Shown: positions 8,401-17,093 of the stretch, one piece after another
Numbering within the stretch: the stretch's first letter is position 1
Layout of the letters: each line of letters begins with the position of its first letter
Assembly: GCA_964619685.1 (NCBI GenBank)
Contig: CAZUET010000004.1
Coordinates: forward strand, 1 to 41,797
Length of the DNA: 41,797 bases
Source: RUG14300 sp964619685
GTDB taxonomy: Bacteria; Bacillota; Clostridia; Christensenellales; CAG-1252
Direction: 5' to 3'
Position numbers and translations under genes: made by a program
The notes under the pieces: generated by a model
What the model was told of the DNA's origin: nothing
Databases searched by the model: none
The model's input: the letters and a program-made list of their open reading frames with translations, nothing else

Positions 8401-11400
8401 GATCCTCAAAACTACTTGACCGCATATCAATTTAGAGGTTTATATGTTGGTTTACAGCGTGGTGCACGTAAGGTAGAATATAATTTGATCAATTCCGAGA
8501 CGGGTGAGGTGTTGTACGAAAATACCGCATACCGTATCAATAAAGCTTATTCCCAAGGTGGTGGCGGTGGCGTACCCGGATATATCAAATTCGAGCTACC
8601 TCCTCTTGAATATGGTATGGTTTCTAACGGTAAGTATGAGATGAACTTTGAGTTCTATCTTGACTATGGTGAAGAAGATAAAAAGGAACCCGACGGAACA
8701 TTCTCGTTCTACTTCTATGCCGACTATGAGGCACCCGTTATAGAGGATGTTAGAGTAAGATATAACACTTATAAGGATGGAAATAAGGAAAAACAACGTA
8801 TTTATCTTGATCTTGATGTGTACGATAACCATTATCCTCAAGCAGCTCTTCTTTGCTACTATGATAGCAAGGCTAACGAGCTAAAACAGGTTACCGATTA
8901 TGTAGTACCTATCCGTAGCACTGTAAGAAACAGTACTACCACGGTATCGATAGAAATTACCGATATTTACGATAAGTACAAGGATCAATTATATGTTCAG
9001 GTTGATGACTTTGCTTTAAATCACAGTGTTTATGCACTCGACCTCGGTAAAGCAAGCGTAAGCGTTACTCCCGATTCCTTCGAGTTGGCTGACGGTGAAG
9101 AAAATATCACCTTGGATATATTTGAGACTCATAAAGTTTCATTGGTATACGAAGGCTCCGCTAATTTATCAAATTATACTTGGGGCTCTGAAAATATGAG
9201 CGTCGCACAAGTTAAAAACGGTGAGATTGTGGGTATCGGCGAGGGTACTACTAAGATAACCGTAATGAACAGTGCAGGCGTTAAGAAAACCATTAATGTA
9301 ACCGTAACGAATAACGAAAAGAGACTGTCGGTACCTACATTGTCGTTTGGAACGATATCCGATTATGACGATAATATCGTGCTTGCCGGCTCTTACGGCG
9401 TAAGCCTATATCCCGATCAGGATATTACATTATCTATTGAAACAGATCCTTGGTATTATCCAAAGGATAGGATAAACGTAGTATGGAGTTCCACTGACGA
9501 TAGTATAGTATCGGTTAATGACGGTAAGCTTACATTCGGTAGAAAGGGTACAGCAAGCGTCATGGCAGTATTGCTCGACGCTAATGGCAGAGAAACGGCA
9601 TATTCGGCAGTTGTTAGAATAACCGTACTTGATCCGTTTGTAATTTCAGGTTATACATTGACTCATTATAGAGGAACCGATTCAATAGTCGAGATTCCCG
9701 ACGATAAGTCGATAATGTATATCGGTGAGGATTGCTTCGAATATAACAATTATGTAGAAGAGGTCATCATTCCTAAGACAGTTCTCAATATTGGCGAGCA
9801 TGCGTTCGTAGGATGTCCTAAGCTTAAATCGGTTTATTTCGTAAGCCGTGAAAAGCAAGCTATAGCAGATGCAGATCTTAACCTTATATATCGTTTTGCA
9901 TTCCAAAACTGTACAGCTCTCGAGCTTGTAGACCTAAGTAACGTTAAGGTCATCACACTTGGTCACTATGCATTTGCAGGCTGTACATCTCTCAAAGAAA
10001 TTCGTAAGATGTCCGCTATCGGTACTGCATTTAACGGAGTATTCAGCGGCTGTACATCATTGACAAGCGTTGACCTTACAGGCATGCACGTTTCGGGAAC
10101 CGATGTTTTCTCTGGCTGTACCAAGCTGAACGAGGTCAAGACAGGTAGATATACAGCAATCGGTGATAGAATGTTTAATGGTTGTACCGCATTGACATCT
10201 ATTACATTGAATAATACAAGTGTAGGTAATAACGCATTCGCCGGCTGTACTAAGCTATCGACCGTAGTATTTGCTAATACCGACGAGGCTTGCGTTATCG
10301 GTGCGGGTGCATTTAATAACAGCGGTCTTCGTAAGGTTACCTTTGTAGACGGTTTCCACGCTCGTTACATCGGCAGTCAAGCATTTGCCAATACTAAGCT
10401 TACAGCTATTACACTGCCTGAGGGATTGACGGAGATCGGTGCTAATGTGTTTAGCGGATCTATTTCACTAAAAGAGATTGTATTACCTGCATCGTTTGAT
10501 TTTGAACAGATTAAGCTGAGCGGTTCGATATTCAATTCCGCTACGATCAAGTTAAGTGATGAATCTGCTTATACTATCGAGAATGGCGTGTTGTATAATA
10601 AGGGTAAGACAGTTCTTTATGCTCTTATGGAGAGTATGTCGAATATAATCGTTCCCGATGGTGTTATCACCATTAACGATTATGCATTCGCCGATTCGAG
10701 TATTGCTAAGGTTACCCTTCCCGAAAGCGTAAGATATATAGGCGTAGGTGCATTTAAGGGCTCTAAGCTGTCGAGTGTTGAATTTGGCGGATCAACTATC
10801 AATACCATTTCGGATGAGGCATTCCGTAATTCTAACCTATTATCTATTGACTTACCCGATTCTGTTACATCTATCGGTAAATATGCATTTGCCGGCTCTA
10901 AGGTAGAGAGCATCGTTCTTGGTAAGAATGTAGAGTCTATCGGCGCATATGCATTTATGAACTGTACGAATCTATCCGAGATAACCATTTCGGATGGTGT
11001 AAAGAATATCGGTGATTATGCACTTTACGGCTGTTCTTCTCTTGAAGAGATCGTATTCCCTGCAGTAGAAGAAATGGGTGAATGCGTGCTTGTTGGTGCA
11101 AGTGCATTAAGAAAGGTTGAGTTTGGCGAGAAATCGACGACCATAGGAGATTATACCTTTGTCAATAAGAATGTTTTATTAATGTACACTCTTGTCGAGA
11201 TTGTCGAGGAAGAGCTTGGCGATAATAAGGAAACGCTAAGAGATTATGAGATACTCAAGGCTTACGAACGTTTAAGTTCGGTTATTAACTGGCAATCGTA
11301 CGTAGGCTTAGCAAAGCTTGAAGAGGTTGTAATTAAAGCCGATATTGATTCTATCAGCGATTATTACTTTATGGGATGTAGGTCTTTGAAAAAGGTCGAC

Positions 11401-13101
11401 ATCGGCAATGCTACAGTTATCGGAAATTATGCATTTACCGGCTGTAATTCACTTAGAAACATCAATCTTGGTAATGTAGTTACCGTTGGTAATATGGCAT
11501 TCAATAATTGTAATTCACTTACCACAGTTGAATTACCTAATGTTAAGACGATTGGTACCGGTGCATTTGCAATGGATAACGGTAGGGGTGGTGTTACTGC
11601 TATATCTGCTCCCGTAGTTGAGTCTATTTCCACTTCCGCATTTGAGAGTACCGAAATTCAATCGTTCTACATTGCAGAAACAGTTAAAGAGATTGGCTTC
11701 GGTGTATTCGCATATGCTGAATCACTCAAGGGCGTAGAAATCAGCGAGAATAATAAAGTATTCTTTGTTGATAACGGCGTTTTATATAGAAATCTTCCCT
11801 CGGGTGGATATGAGCTTATCTCTTACCCCTTAGCAAGAGTCAATAGCTCCGATACCTTTACAGTATTGGAAGACACTGTAAGAATTGCAGCTTATGCATT
11901 CGTTGGCTTAGAGCGTGATGTTGTAGTTTCAGAGGCTGGTGACGAGATAGCTATCACTAAGGTCGTGTTACCTTATACTGTAGCGCATATTGGAGACAGT
12001 GCATTCTACCATAGTGGCATAGTCGAGTACACCTTTGAGAGTGTGAACGCACCCGTTCTCGAAACGGTTTATAAAGAGATCGTTTCCGAGATTGTAAGTG
12101 ACTATCAAGTAGACTTGACCGATCCTGCTATTAATTCTTACTATTATAGTAACTTTAATACATTATTCGTTTACTATATCGATTTAGTAGGACAAAAGAG
12201 CGAGCTTGTTATGAACTATCCGTCTAACGGTGTTGGCTATGATAATTTCGTTTATACCAAGTACTTCGGCGTGAAAAATAAAGCGAATGTCGTTATGGAT
12301 GACAATACTCGTGAGTTCCTAACTGCAATTGATCAATTCGCATCCGAGGACGATTTGACTTCTTGGATGAATGCAGCTCAATCGGGTGACAAAGAAACAT
12401 ACAAGGAAGCTGTTGAAAAGTATTCTAAGCTTGTTCAAGAGGCAAGAAGATTGTATGCAAGTATCCGTGACGAGGCTCAGCTCGAGTATATCGACGCATC
12501 GTTGATCGAGAAATTAGAGCAAGCCGAGATCAAACTTCGTAACGAAGTTAAACCTGCATATGATATTGCTGTTAATATTACAAACCTATCATATACCGAG
12601 GGTAGCTATAAGAAAGACTATGTCGAGGGTGAATACTTCGATATGAGCGGACTTGAGATTATTATCCATTATGATGACGGTTCTACCGATATTGCAGATC
12701 CAAGTAAGCTGACGCTTATCACCACCGGTGAATTGAAATCTTACTATCTCGATGTTACTGTAAGATATACCGACGGCGATATAGAAGAGGATGTTTGGGT
12801 AGTAGTAAATGTTAGATCGGCAGATGCTCCTAATCCTACTCCAGATCCTACTCCCGACCCCGGTACTGATTCCGATTCCGATAAGTTATCGGTTGGCGCT
12901 ATCGTAGGAATTGCCGTAGCTGCTGTAGTAGCTATTGCAGGCGTTGTTGTTGCTATCCTACTTGTACTCAAAAAGAAAAAGGCAAACGGCGTTATCGTCG
13001 ATAACGATGAGCCAGAAATAAAATCGGAAGAGACCGAGATAGAAGTTAATGAAGAAACTTCTGATGACGATTCCGATCAAAATAACAAAGATGGAGAATA
13101 A
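5488..13101 (+). CDS. Giant surface subtilase (S8) with PA insert and BspA-type leucine-rich repeats
   Basis: The 2537-residue secreted protein starts at TTG 5488, set by AGGAGG (5474-5479) and by a proper signal peptide (lysines at 2 and 7, hydrophobic to about 27). Residues about 70-170 resemble an I9 propeptide. The S8 catalytic triad is visible: D230 (AIIDTGLDYTHN), H315 (NHGTHVAG), S668 (GTSMASPNMAG). A PA-like insert lies at about 512-612, as in C5a-peptidase-like enzymes. Then come Fn3/Ig-like regions, two Big2-like domains (about 1191-1381) and a long LRR_5/BspA array (about 1385-2190, units like IGEHAFVGCPKLKSV) broken by a helical insert at about 1895-1945. A helical segment (about 2273-2355), an Ig-like domain, a PDPTPDP linker, one membrane helix (about 2467-2493) and a basic then acidic cytoplasmic tail end it. 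No LPXTG is present. It heads the Opp operon and probably supplies peptides to it. Confidence 0.9.
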   Translation: MKSILLKVMCFALIAMFSVVPCVTSINVTENIPNIENKLFTDVTGDVDLSGISMSNLSQSVLSGTVASSYSTHTVIVGLSGKNLVEEANGKDVSEYVLTKEGQRKTQALEKAQDKFLSKLTSAGVAYELKNRYTVVANAVAIEINTKYVSAIKKMSGVESVVLSERYTYPQSVDMGSYAEASESEMDEALQNVTAVVNKTSVYQTGVYDSSSVMDEYGYKGGGSVVAIIDTGLDYTHNAFIWDDEHESKYTLANSVMSKDSIASVMSKKDLLAEQRSSLFGNKISANDVYVSQKVPFAYDYADNDTDVYPSYSNHGTHVAGIVAGYDPTGYTDKNGNHVDEAFVGVAPEAQLVICKVFSDDMDDADVGGADSEDILAALEDCVLLGVDVINMSLGTSCGFSTTDDGDEEGEELNRVYNMVGQAGISLVCAASNDYSAAYGGTFGTNKAENPDSGTVGSPSVFAAALSVASISGKTSPYMIANAGTDEQVTAYYEESSDQYNKYYDFSDMILGNKDRETFEYVVVPGVGLASEYSMVANKLEGRIALVKRGNSTFKEKVELAKAYGAIGIIVYNNVAGIIRMALGEVEDPIPSCCVSMEVGEAMVSYAKQNGSVGKVTIDKSLKAGPFMSEFSSWGVTPDLKLKPEITAHGGEITSAVPGGYGEQSGTSMASPNMAGVVSIIRSYLKTTQPTLDTNELTQRINQLIMSTANIVYDKENLPYSPRKQGAGLGSLNNAVSTRAYLFTDDASIDFRPLRNLGDDKTKNGVYTVDFSIANFGTNDLSFKLNPIFMTETLAIDDIAVAEKAHLLGEEKYIWYVDGVKQTGDTVTVEANKTLTISVTLTLSANEKEYIERSFINGMYVEGFINLISENDTQCDLTLPFMGFYGDWTQAPMLDYSAYEVAESEQDTSIKDEDKIKASIWATQPFTTYYNDQYSMPMGSFAYLQDPNVDQVYTTMDHNAVSCYDEFYGEDDPQNYLTAYQFRGLYVGLQRGARKVEYNLINSETGEVLYENTAYRINKAYSQGGGGGVPGYIKFELPPLEYGMVSNGKYEMNFEFYLDYGEEDKKEPDGTFSFYFYADYEAPVIEDVRVRYNTYKDGNKEKQRIYLDLDVYDNHYPQAALLCYYDSKANELKQVTDYVVPIRSTVRNSTTTVSIEITDIYDKYKDQLYVQVDDFALNHSVYALDLGKASVSVTPDSFELADGEENITLDIFETHKVSLVYEGSANLSNYTWGSENMSVAQVKNGEIVGIGEGTTKITVMNSAGVKKTINVTVTNNEKRLSVPTLSFGTISDYDDNIVLAGSYGVSLYPDQDITLSIETDPWYYPKDRINVVWSSTDDSIVSVNDGKLTFGRKGTASVMAVLLDANGRETAYSAVVRITVLDPFVISGYTLTHYRGTDSIVEIPDDKSIMYIGEDCFEYNNYVEEVIIPKTVLNIGEHAFVGCPKLKSVYFVSREKQAIADADLNLIYRFAFQNCTALELVDLSNVKVITLGHYAFAGCTSLKEIRKMSAIGTAFNGVFSGCTSLTSVDLTGMHVSGTDVFSGCTKLNEVKTGRYTAIGDRMFNGCTALTSITLNNTSVGNNAFAGCTKLSTVVFANTDEACVIGAGAFNNSGLRKVTFVDGFHARYIGSQAFANTKLTAITLPEGLTEIGANVFSGSISLKEIVLPASFDFEQIKLSGSIFNSATIKLSDESAYTIENGVLYNKGKTVLYALMESMSNIIVPDGVITINDYAFADSSIAKVTLPESVRYIGVGAFKGSKLSSVEFGGSTINTISDEAFRNSNLLSIDLPDSVTSIGKYAFAGSKVESIVLGKNVESIGAYAFMNCTNLSEITISDGVKNIGDYALYGCSSLEEIVFPAVEEMGECVLVGASALRKVEFGEKSTTIGDYTFVNKNVLLMYTLVEIVEEELGDNKETLRDYEILKAYERLSSVINWQSYVGLAKLEEVVIKADIDSISDYYFMGCRSLKKVDIGNATVIGNYAFTGCNSLRNINLGNVVTVGNMAFNNCNSLTTVELPNVKTIGTGAFAMDNGRGGVTAISAPVVESISTSAFESTEIQSFYIAETVKEIGFGVFAYAESLKGVEISENNKVFFVDNGVLYRNLPSGGYELISYPLARVNSSDTFTVLEDTVRIAAYAFVGLERDVVVSEAGDEIAITKVVLPYTVAHIGDSAFYHSGIVEYTFESVNAPVLETVYKEIVSEIVSDYQVDLTDPAINSYYYSNFNTLFVYYIDLVGQKSELVMNYPSNGVGYDNFVYTKYFGVKNKANVVMDDNTREFLTAIDQFASEDDLTSWMNAAQSGDKETYKEAVEKYSKLVQEARRLYASIRDEAQLEYIDASLIEKLEQAEIKLRNEVKPAYDIAVNITNLSYTEGSYKKDYVEGEYFDMSGLEIIIHYDDGSTDIADPSKLTLITTGELKSYYLDVTVRYTDGDIEEDVWVVVNVRSADAPNPTPDPTPDPGTDSDSDKLSVGAIVGIAVAAVVAIAGVVVAILLVLKKKKANGVIVDNDEPEIKSEETEIEVNEETSDDDSDQNNKDGE

Positions 13102-13106
13102 AACTA

Positions 13107-14375
13107 ATGAGTTCTAAGATTAAAAAGATCATATTAGTTGTGTGTATTGCGATTTGCGGGCTGTTTATTTTATCAGCTTGCGAATCCCATACCCTCGAAT
13201 CCGAAAAGGATAGATATGATTTGACTGTTGATATCACATATCACGCCAATGGCGGAGAGTTTAATAATAATGATAATAAGGCTCTTATTTGCTATCAGGA
13301 CGGTAGTTATGCACTAAATTTGGGCAGTGATAACATTATTTACGGTGATATCATTCTCAAGTACGATAAGCATTCTCTCGTCGGCTGGTATTATGCCGAA
13401 ACCGATTCAGACGGTAATGTGATCTATGAGGATGAAAAAAAGGGATTAATCAAGCTAACCGATCAAAAATTCGATTTCACTAAACCACTTGAAAAGGGTG
13501 ATGTTATCCACATAGGTGCCAAATGGTTAGCCGATACTAAGCTTGAGATATTACTTGCAAACGAGTCTGTAATATCTAACGAGTTGACTTATAACGGTAC
13601 CACCTATAAGAGCGGAGATGTTGTTTCATCCTATCAATTTGATGTGTCGGGTAAAGTAAGCAAGCCTTCAAGAGATCCTATGACTAATAAGAGAACGGGA
13701 CCGGATGGCTATGTGTTGGCAGAGTATTACTACGATATCGATTGTACGAGAATTGTAGAGTGGCCCGTAGAAAACTCTAGTGAAAACGAAAACGTTCAGA
13801 TTTACGCTAAATACCTTAGTGACGAATGGACTGTTATCGAAAATCAAACAGGACTTTATCAGATGTTCTCTGTTGCTAATAACAGCGGTAAGTTCTTTAT
13901 CAAAAATGACATCAATGCATCGAATGAACAGATAACGAATGTAGAAAACATTGTATTCAGCGGTGAAATAAGGGGTAACGGATATACTATTACCGGCTTG
14001 ACCGTTAGAAATGTTTCGGTCAGTGAAGGCGGCCATGCATCGTTATTCGGTACCATTACCAATGATGCTAAAATCTCAGACCTTACCATTAAGGATTTCA
14101 AGGTTGAATATAACAATAGAACTAAGCCCGCTAATGCGTCTATCAGTGCAAGCTTCCTTGCTAAGGAAATCCAAGACGGTGCGACCATTAAAAATCTAAA
14201 AATAGATGGCGGTGAGATAAAAGTAAGAATATACGGAGATGTAACTCTTAACGGTAGCGATCCTACCCTTGTTACAGAACTCCCTATCATATCAATAAAT
14301 GCATCTTCCGAGGGAATAGAGCTGATCAACGAACTAGAATTCAAGGTCATCGTTTCCAAGGGCCAAACAAACTAA
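13107..14375 (+). CDS. InlB/GLUG-like surface lipoprotein
   Basis: The 422-residue protein has a lipoprotein signal (hydrophobic core, then LSACES, with C25 as the lipid site). Residues about 40-130 and 150-240 resemble divergent InlB B-repeats (ITYHANGGEF, LVGWYYAETDSDG, VHIGAKW). The C-terminal part (about 245-420) resembles GLUG-type beta-helix adhesins (GNGYTITGLTVRNVS, SLFGTITNDAKISDLTIKD). It starts 5 bases after the subtilase stop with GGAGA at 13093-13097, so the two are probably co-expressed. No enzyme motif is seen. A role in surface binding or assembly is inferred from domain type only. It shares its architecture on a smaller scale with the last gene of the operon. Confidence 0.75.
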   Translation: MSSKIKKIILVVCIAICGLFILSACESHTLESEKDRYDLTVDITYHANGGEFNNNDNKALICYQDGSYALNLGSDNIIYGDIILKYDKHSLVGWYYAETDSDGNVIYEDEKKGLIKLTDQKFDFTKPLEKGDVIHIGAKWLADTKLEILLANESVISNELTYNGTTYKSGDVVSSYQFDVSGKVSKPSRDPMTNKRTGPDGYVLAEYYYDIDCTRIVEWPVENSSENENVQIYAKYLSDEWTVIENQTGLYQMFSVANNSGKFFIKNDINASNEQITNVENIVFSGEIRGNGYTITGLTVRNVSVSEGGHASLFGTITNDAKISDLTIKDFKVEYNNRTKPANASISASFLAKEIQDGATIKNLKIDGGEIKVRIYGDVTLNGSDPTLVTELPIISINASSEGIELINELEFKVIVSKGQTN

Positions 14376-14397
14376 AACCTAATTAAGGAGACCATAA

Positions 14398-16968
14398 ATG
14401 AAAAATCTTTTGAAAAAGTTATTAACAGGTGCGATTGCAGTTATGCTGTTATTGTCCACTGTATTAGTAGCAGTAGGATGTGAAGAGAAAAAACCGACTA
14501 ATAAGGATCAAAAATACGATCCCGAAACTCGTCCTATCACATTCTCGATAAGTGCTTTGGACGGTACATTTAACCCGTTCTTCACGACAAGTGCTACCGA
14601 CTCCAGTGTTGCAGGCTTTACCCAAGTAGGTATGCTCGGTACTACCAATGACGGACAAGTTGCATGCGGAGAAAATGAGCCTGTTGTTACATTAGATTAT
14701 AAGATTATCTCTTATGATAAACACAATAATGAAACAGAAGACGGAGAGATAGATCATACAACATACGAATTCGTTATTAAGAATGGTATGAAATTCTCTG
14801 ACGGCGTAGATCTCACCATTGCTGATGTTTTATTTAATATGTATGTATACCTTGATCCTATGTACAGCGGTTCCTCTACAATGTACTCTGTAGATATTCA
14901 AGGCTTAAAGGCTTATCGTAATAATGACCCTACATTGACCGATGATTCCGATTCCGAAATTGAGCAAACATTCCGAGCAATGGCTGAACAACGCTTCTCT
15001 AACCTCATGGCTTGGGCTGATAACGAAAAGGAAATGGATGATAGTATTCAAAAGGATATTGAAGCTATCCGTGCGCAATTCAAGAAGGATCTTCAAAGTG
15101 ACTGGACCTCTAACGAGGGTACACTCGAATCCTCCTATAAGGATTATAGATTTACCGAAGACTGGGAATCATTCTATCTTATCGAAGGTTTGGTAAGCAT
15201 TAAGACCGAAAAGAATAATCAAGGTAATGATGTAGCTAAGAAGGATGAAAATGGTAAGTATTATACCAACTTAGACGATAATAATGACTATGCTAACAGC
15301 ATCAATGCTGCAGCAAGTAACGAAGACACTATTGCCGAGTATATGGCTAAGTACGAGTGCGATAAAAATACAGCTGTTTCTTATATTAAGAAGGACTATG
15401 CTATCAATTTCGTATACGATGCATATGCAAGTGATAAGGCAATTAAAAACAATATCGTTACCCTTTTATACGGTATGAGCACAGGTAGTACGATGCTCGA
15501 TCAATGGACATTAGAGGAGCAATCCAACTATTATAAGGGAAATACAGATTCTGTTAAGAGTATCAGCGGTATCACAACCAAAAAGGTTACTACCTTTGAC
15601 GGTGTAAATAAAGTAGACCTTAAGGGTGAAGAACATGATGTTTTGTGCATCACTATCAACGGTATAGATCCCAAAGCTATTTGGAACTTTGCTTTCACGG
15701 TAAGCCCAATGCATTACTATTCCGATGCTGCTACACTTGCTGATAAAGAAAACTATCCTTACGGTGTAAGAGCTCGTGATAAAGACTTTTTTGACAATGT
15801 TTTGAATTCGGAAGAAAAGAATGCTCTTCCTGTAGGTGCAGGCGCATATAGAGCTTCCAACGAAGCAGGTAACGCAAGCAGTGATCCTTCAAAGGTTAAG
15901 TCATCCGACTTCTGGAAAAACAAAAAGGTCTACTTCGAGCGTAACGATTACTTCTATACCATGGGTGAGGGTATCACCAATGCGAAGATAAGAAGATTTA
16001 TTTACGAAGAAGTGAGTGAGAATAACATTCTTAACCGTTTGACAACTCAAGAGATCGATTACGGAACACCTTCAGCTACTCCAGATAATAAGGCTTCCGC
16101 TCTTAAATACAATCACCTTGCCGTAAAAGAGTATAAGACTAACGGTTACGGTTATGTAGGTATCAATCCTAAATATGTTAAGGATCTTGAAGTTCGTCAA
16201 GCTATCATGATGGCACTCGATACATCCTCCGTTATCGGTGAATACTACGGCGGTACAATGGCTGAGGTTATCAATGTACCGATGACTAAGCTATCTTGGG
16301 CATATCCTAACAATGCTGAGCGTAAGTATGCTTACGATTCCACCGGTCTAAAGATAGAGGCATTAGTTGAATCTGCAGGTTATTCCAAGGGTTCTGACGG
16401 TATTTATGTTAACGCTAAGGGCGATAAACTTAAATTTAAGTTCACTATTGCCGGCGATACTACAGACCATCCCTCTTATAAGATGTTTGAGAAAGCAAGA
16501 CAGCTTCTCAATAAGCATGGCTTCGATATAACGGTAGGTACCGATGTATCTGCACTTAAGAAACTTGCTACAGGTAACCTTGCTGTATGGGCAGCTGCTT
16601 GGACATCTACTATCGACCCTGATTTATTCCAGATCTACCATAAGGACAGTAAGACCACCAATGTTAAGAACTGGAACTATGACGGTATTCTAAATACAGA
16701 TAACTATCCAAGAGAGAAGGAGATCGTATATCAACTAAGTGATTTGATCGATGAGGGAAGAGAAACTAATAACATCACCGATAGAGCATCTATCTATGAA
16801 GAAGCACTTGACCTTATCATGGAACTCGCTATTGAATTCCCATGCTATCAGCGTAAAGACTTAGCTGTATATAATAAAGATGTAATCGATGTTTCTACAA
16901 TGAACCAAGAAAAAGATCTCAAGTATTCGAGTCCTACAGAAAGAATTTGGGAGTTGAACTACAACTAA
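14398..16968 (+). CDS. oppA: Oligopeptide ABC transporter substrate-binding lipoprotein (SBP family 5), oversized
   Basis: The 856-residue lipoprotein (LVAVGCEE lipobox, C28) binds peptides outside the membrane for OppBCDF. Family 5 features include FVIKNGMKFSDGVDLTIADVLFN near residue 130, QEIDYGTPSATPDN, the conserved DLEVRQAIMMALDTSSVIGEYYGG near 600, and a C-terminal AWAAAWTSTIDPDLFQIYH-like segment. Usual members are about 540-600 residues. The excess lies mainly at about 175-405, a hydrophilic, largely helical and acidic insert between the first conserved region and the hinge. AAGGAG precedes the ATG. A strong hairpin without a U-tract follows the gene (17026-17053). Peptide is the likely ligand because OppD/F-type ATPases and a protease are encoded alongside; nickel or sugars are less likely. 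Confidence 0.88.
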   Translation: MKNLLKKLLTGAIAVMLLLSTVLVAVGCEEKKPTNKDQKYDPETRPITFSISALDGTFNPFFTTSATDSSVAGFTQVGMLGTTNDGQVACGENEPVVTLDYKIISYDKHNNETEDGEIDHTTYEFVIKNGMKFSDGVDLTIADVLFNMYVYLDPMYSGSSTMYSVDIQGLKAYRNNDPTLTDDSDSEIEQTFRAMAEQRFSNLMAWADNEKEMDDSIQKDIEAIRAQFKKDLQSDWTSNEGTLESSYKDYRFTEDWESFYLIEGLVSIKTEKNNQGNDVAKKDENGKYYTNLDDNNDYANSINAAASNEDTIAEYMAKYECDKNTAVSYIKKDYAINFVYDAYASDKAIKNNIVTLLYGMSTGSTMLDQWTLEEQSNYYKGNTDSVKSISGITTKKVTTFDGVNKVDLKGEEHDVLCITINGIDPKAIWNFAFTVSPMHYYSDAATLADKENYPYGVRARDKDFFDNVLNSEEKNALPVGAGAYRASNEAGNASSDPSKVKSSDFWKNKKVYFERNDYFYTMGEGITNAKIRRFIYEEVSENNILNRLTTQEIDYGTPSATPDNKASALKYNHLAVKEYKTNGYGYVGINPKYVKDLEVRQAIMMALDTSSVIGEYYGGTMAEVINVPMTKLSWAYPNNAERKYAYDSTGLKIEALVESAGYSKGSDGIYVNAKGDKLKFKFTIAGDTTDHPSYKMFEKARQLLNKHGFDITVGTDVSALKKLATGNLAVWAAAWTSTIDPDLFQIYHKDSKTTNVKNWNYDGILNTDNYPREKEIVYQLSDLIDEGRETNNITDRASIYEEALDLIMELAIEFPCYQRKDLAVYNKDVIDVSTMNQEKDLKYSSPTERIWELNYN

Positions 16969-17025
16969 ACACAATTTGATAATAGCCGATAAATATCGGT
17001 AAATAAAAGCAAAACAAACACGACA

Positions 17026-17053
17026 TTGTCGCAGAATTTTCATTCTGCGACAA
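17026..17053 (+). other. Intercistronic stem-loop between oppA and oppB
   Basis: A perfect 12-bp stem (TTGTCGCAGAAT, loop TTTC, ATTCTGCGACAA) is followed by AATGCCG rather than a U-tract. It is therefore unlikely to terminate fully. It is better explained as a 3' stabiliser or processing site that keeps oppA mRNA more abundant than the permease mRNA. Confidence 0.75.
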
Positions 17054-17093
17054 AATGCCGTTTAAAAACAAACCCCTTAAAAGGAAAAAAACA

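Noticed and set aside
9700..12060. DNA repeats suggestive of a CRISPR or minisatellite
   Set aside because: Recurring words such as GCATTTGCCGGCTG encode the leucine-rich repeat units and stay in frame; there are no uniform spacers.
12744..12971. Thr/Ala-rich minus-strand ORF opposite the subtilase tail
   Set aside because: Its composition simply mirrors the Ala/Val membrane helix and Asp/Pro linker on the plus strand.
12830..13101. Sortase anchor at the subtilase C-terminus
   Set aside because: The Pro/Thr linker and helix look like a cell-wall anchor region, but there is no LPXTG-type motif, and the tail after the helix is long and acidic.
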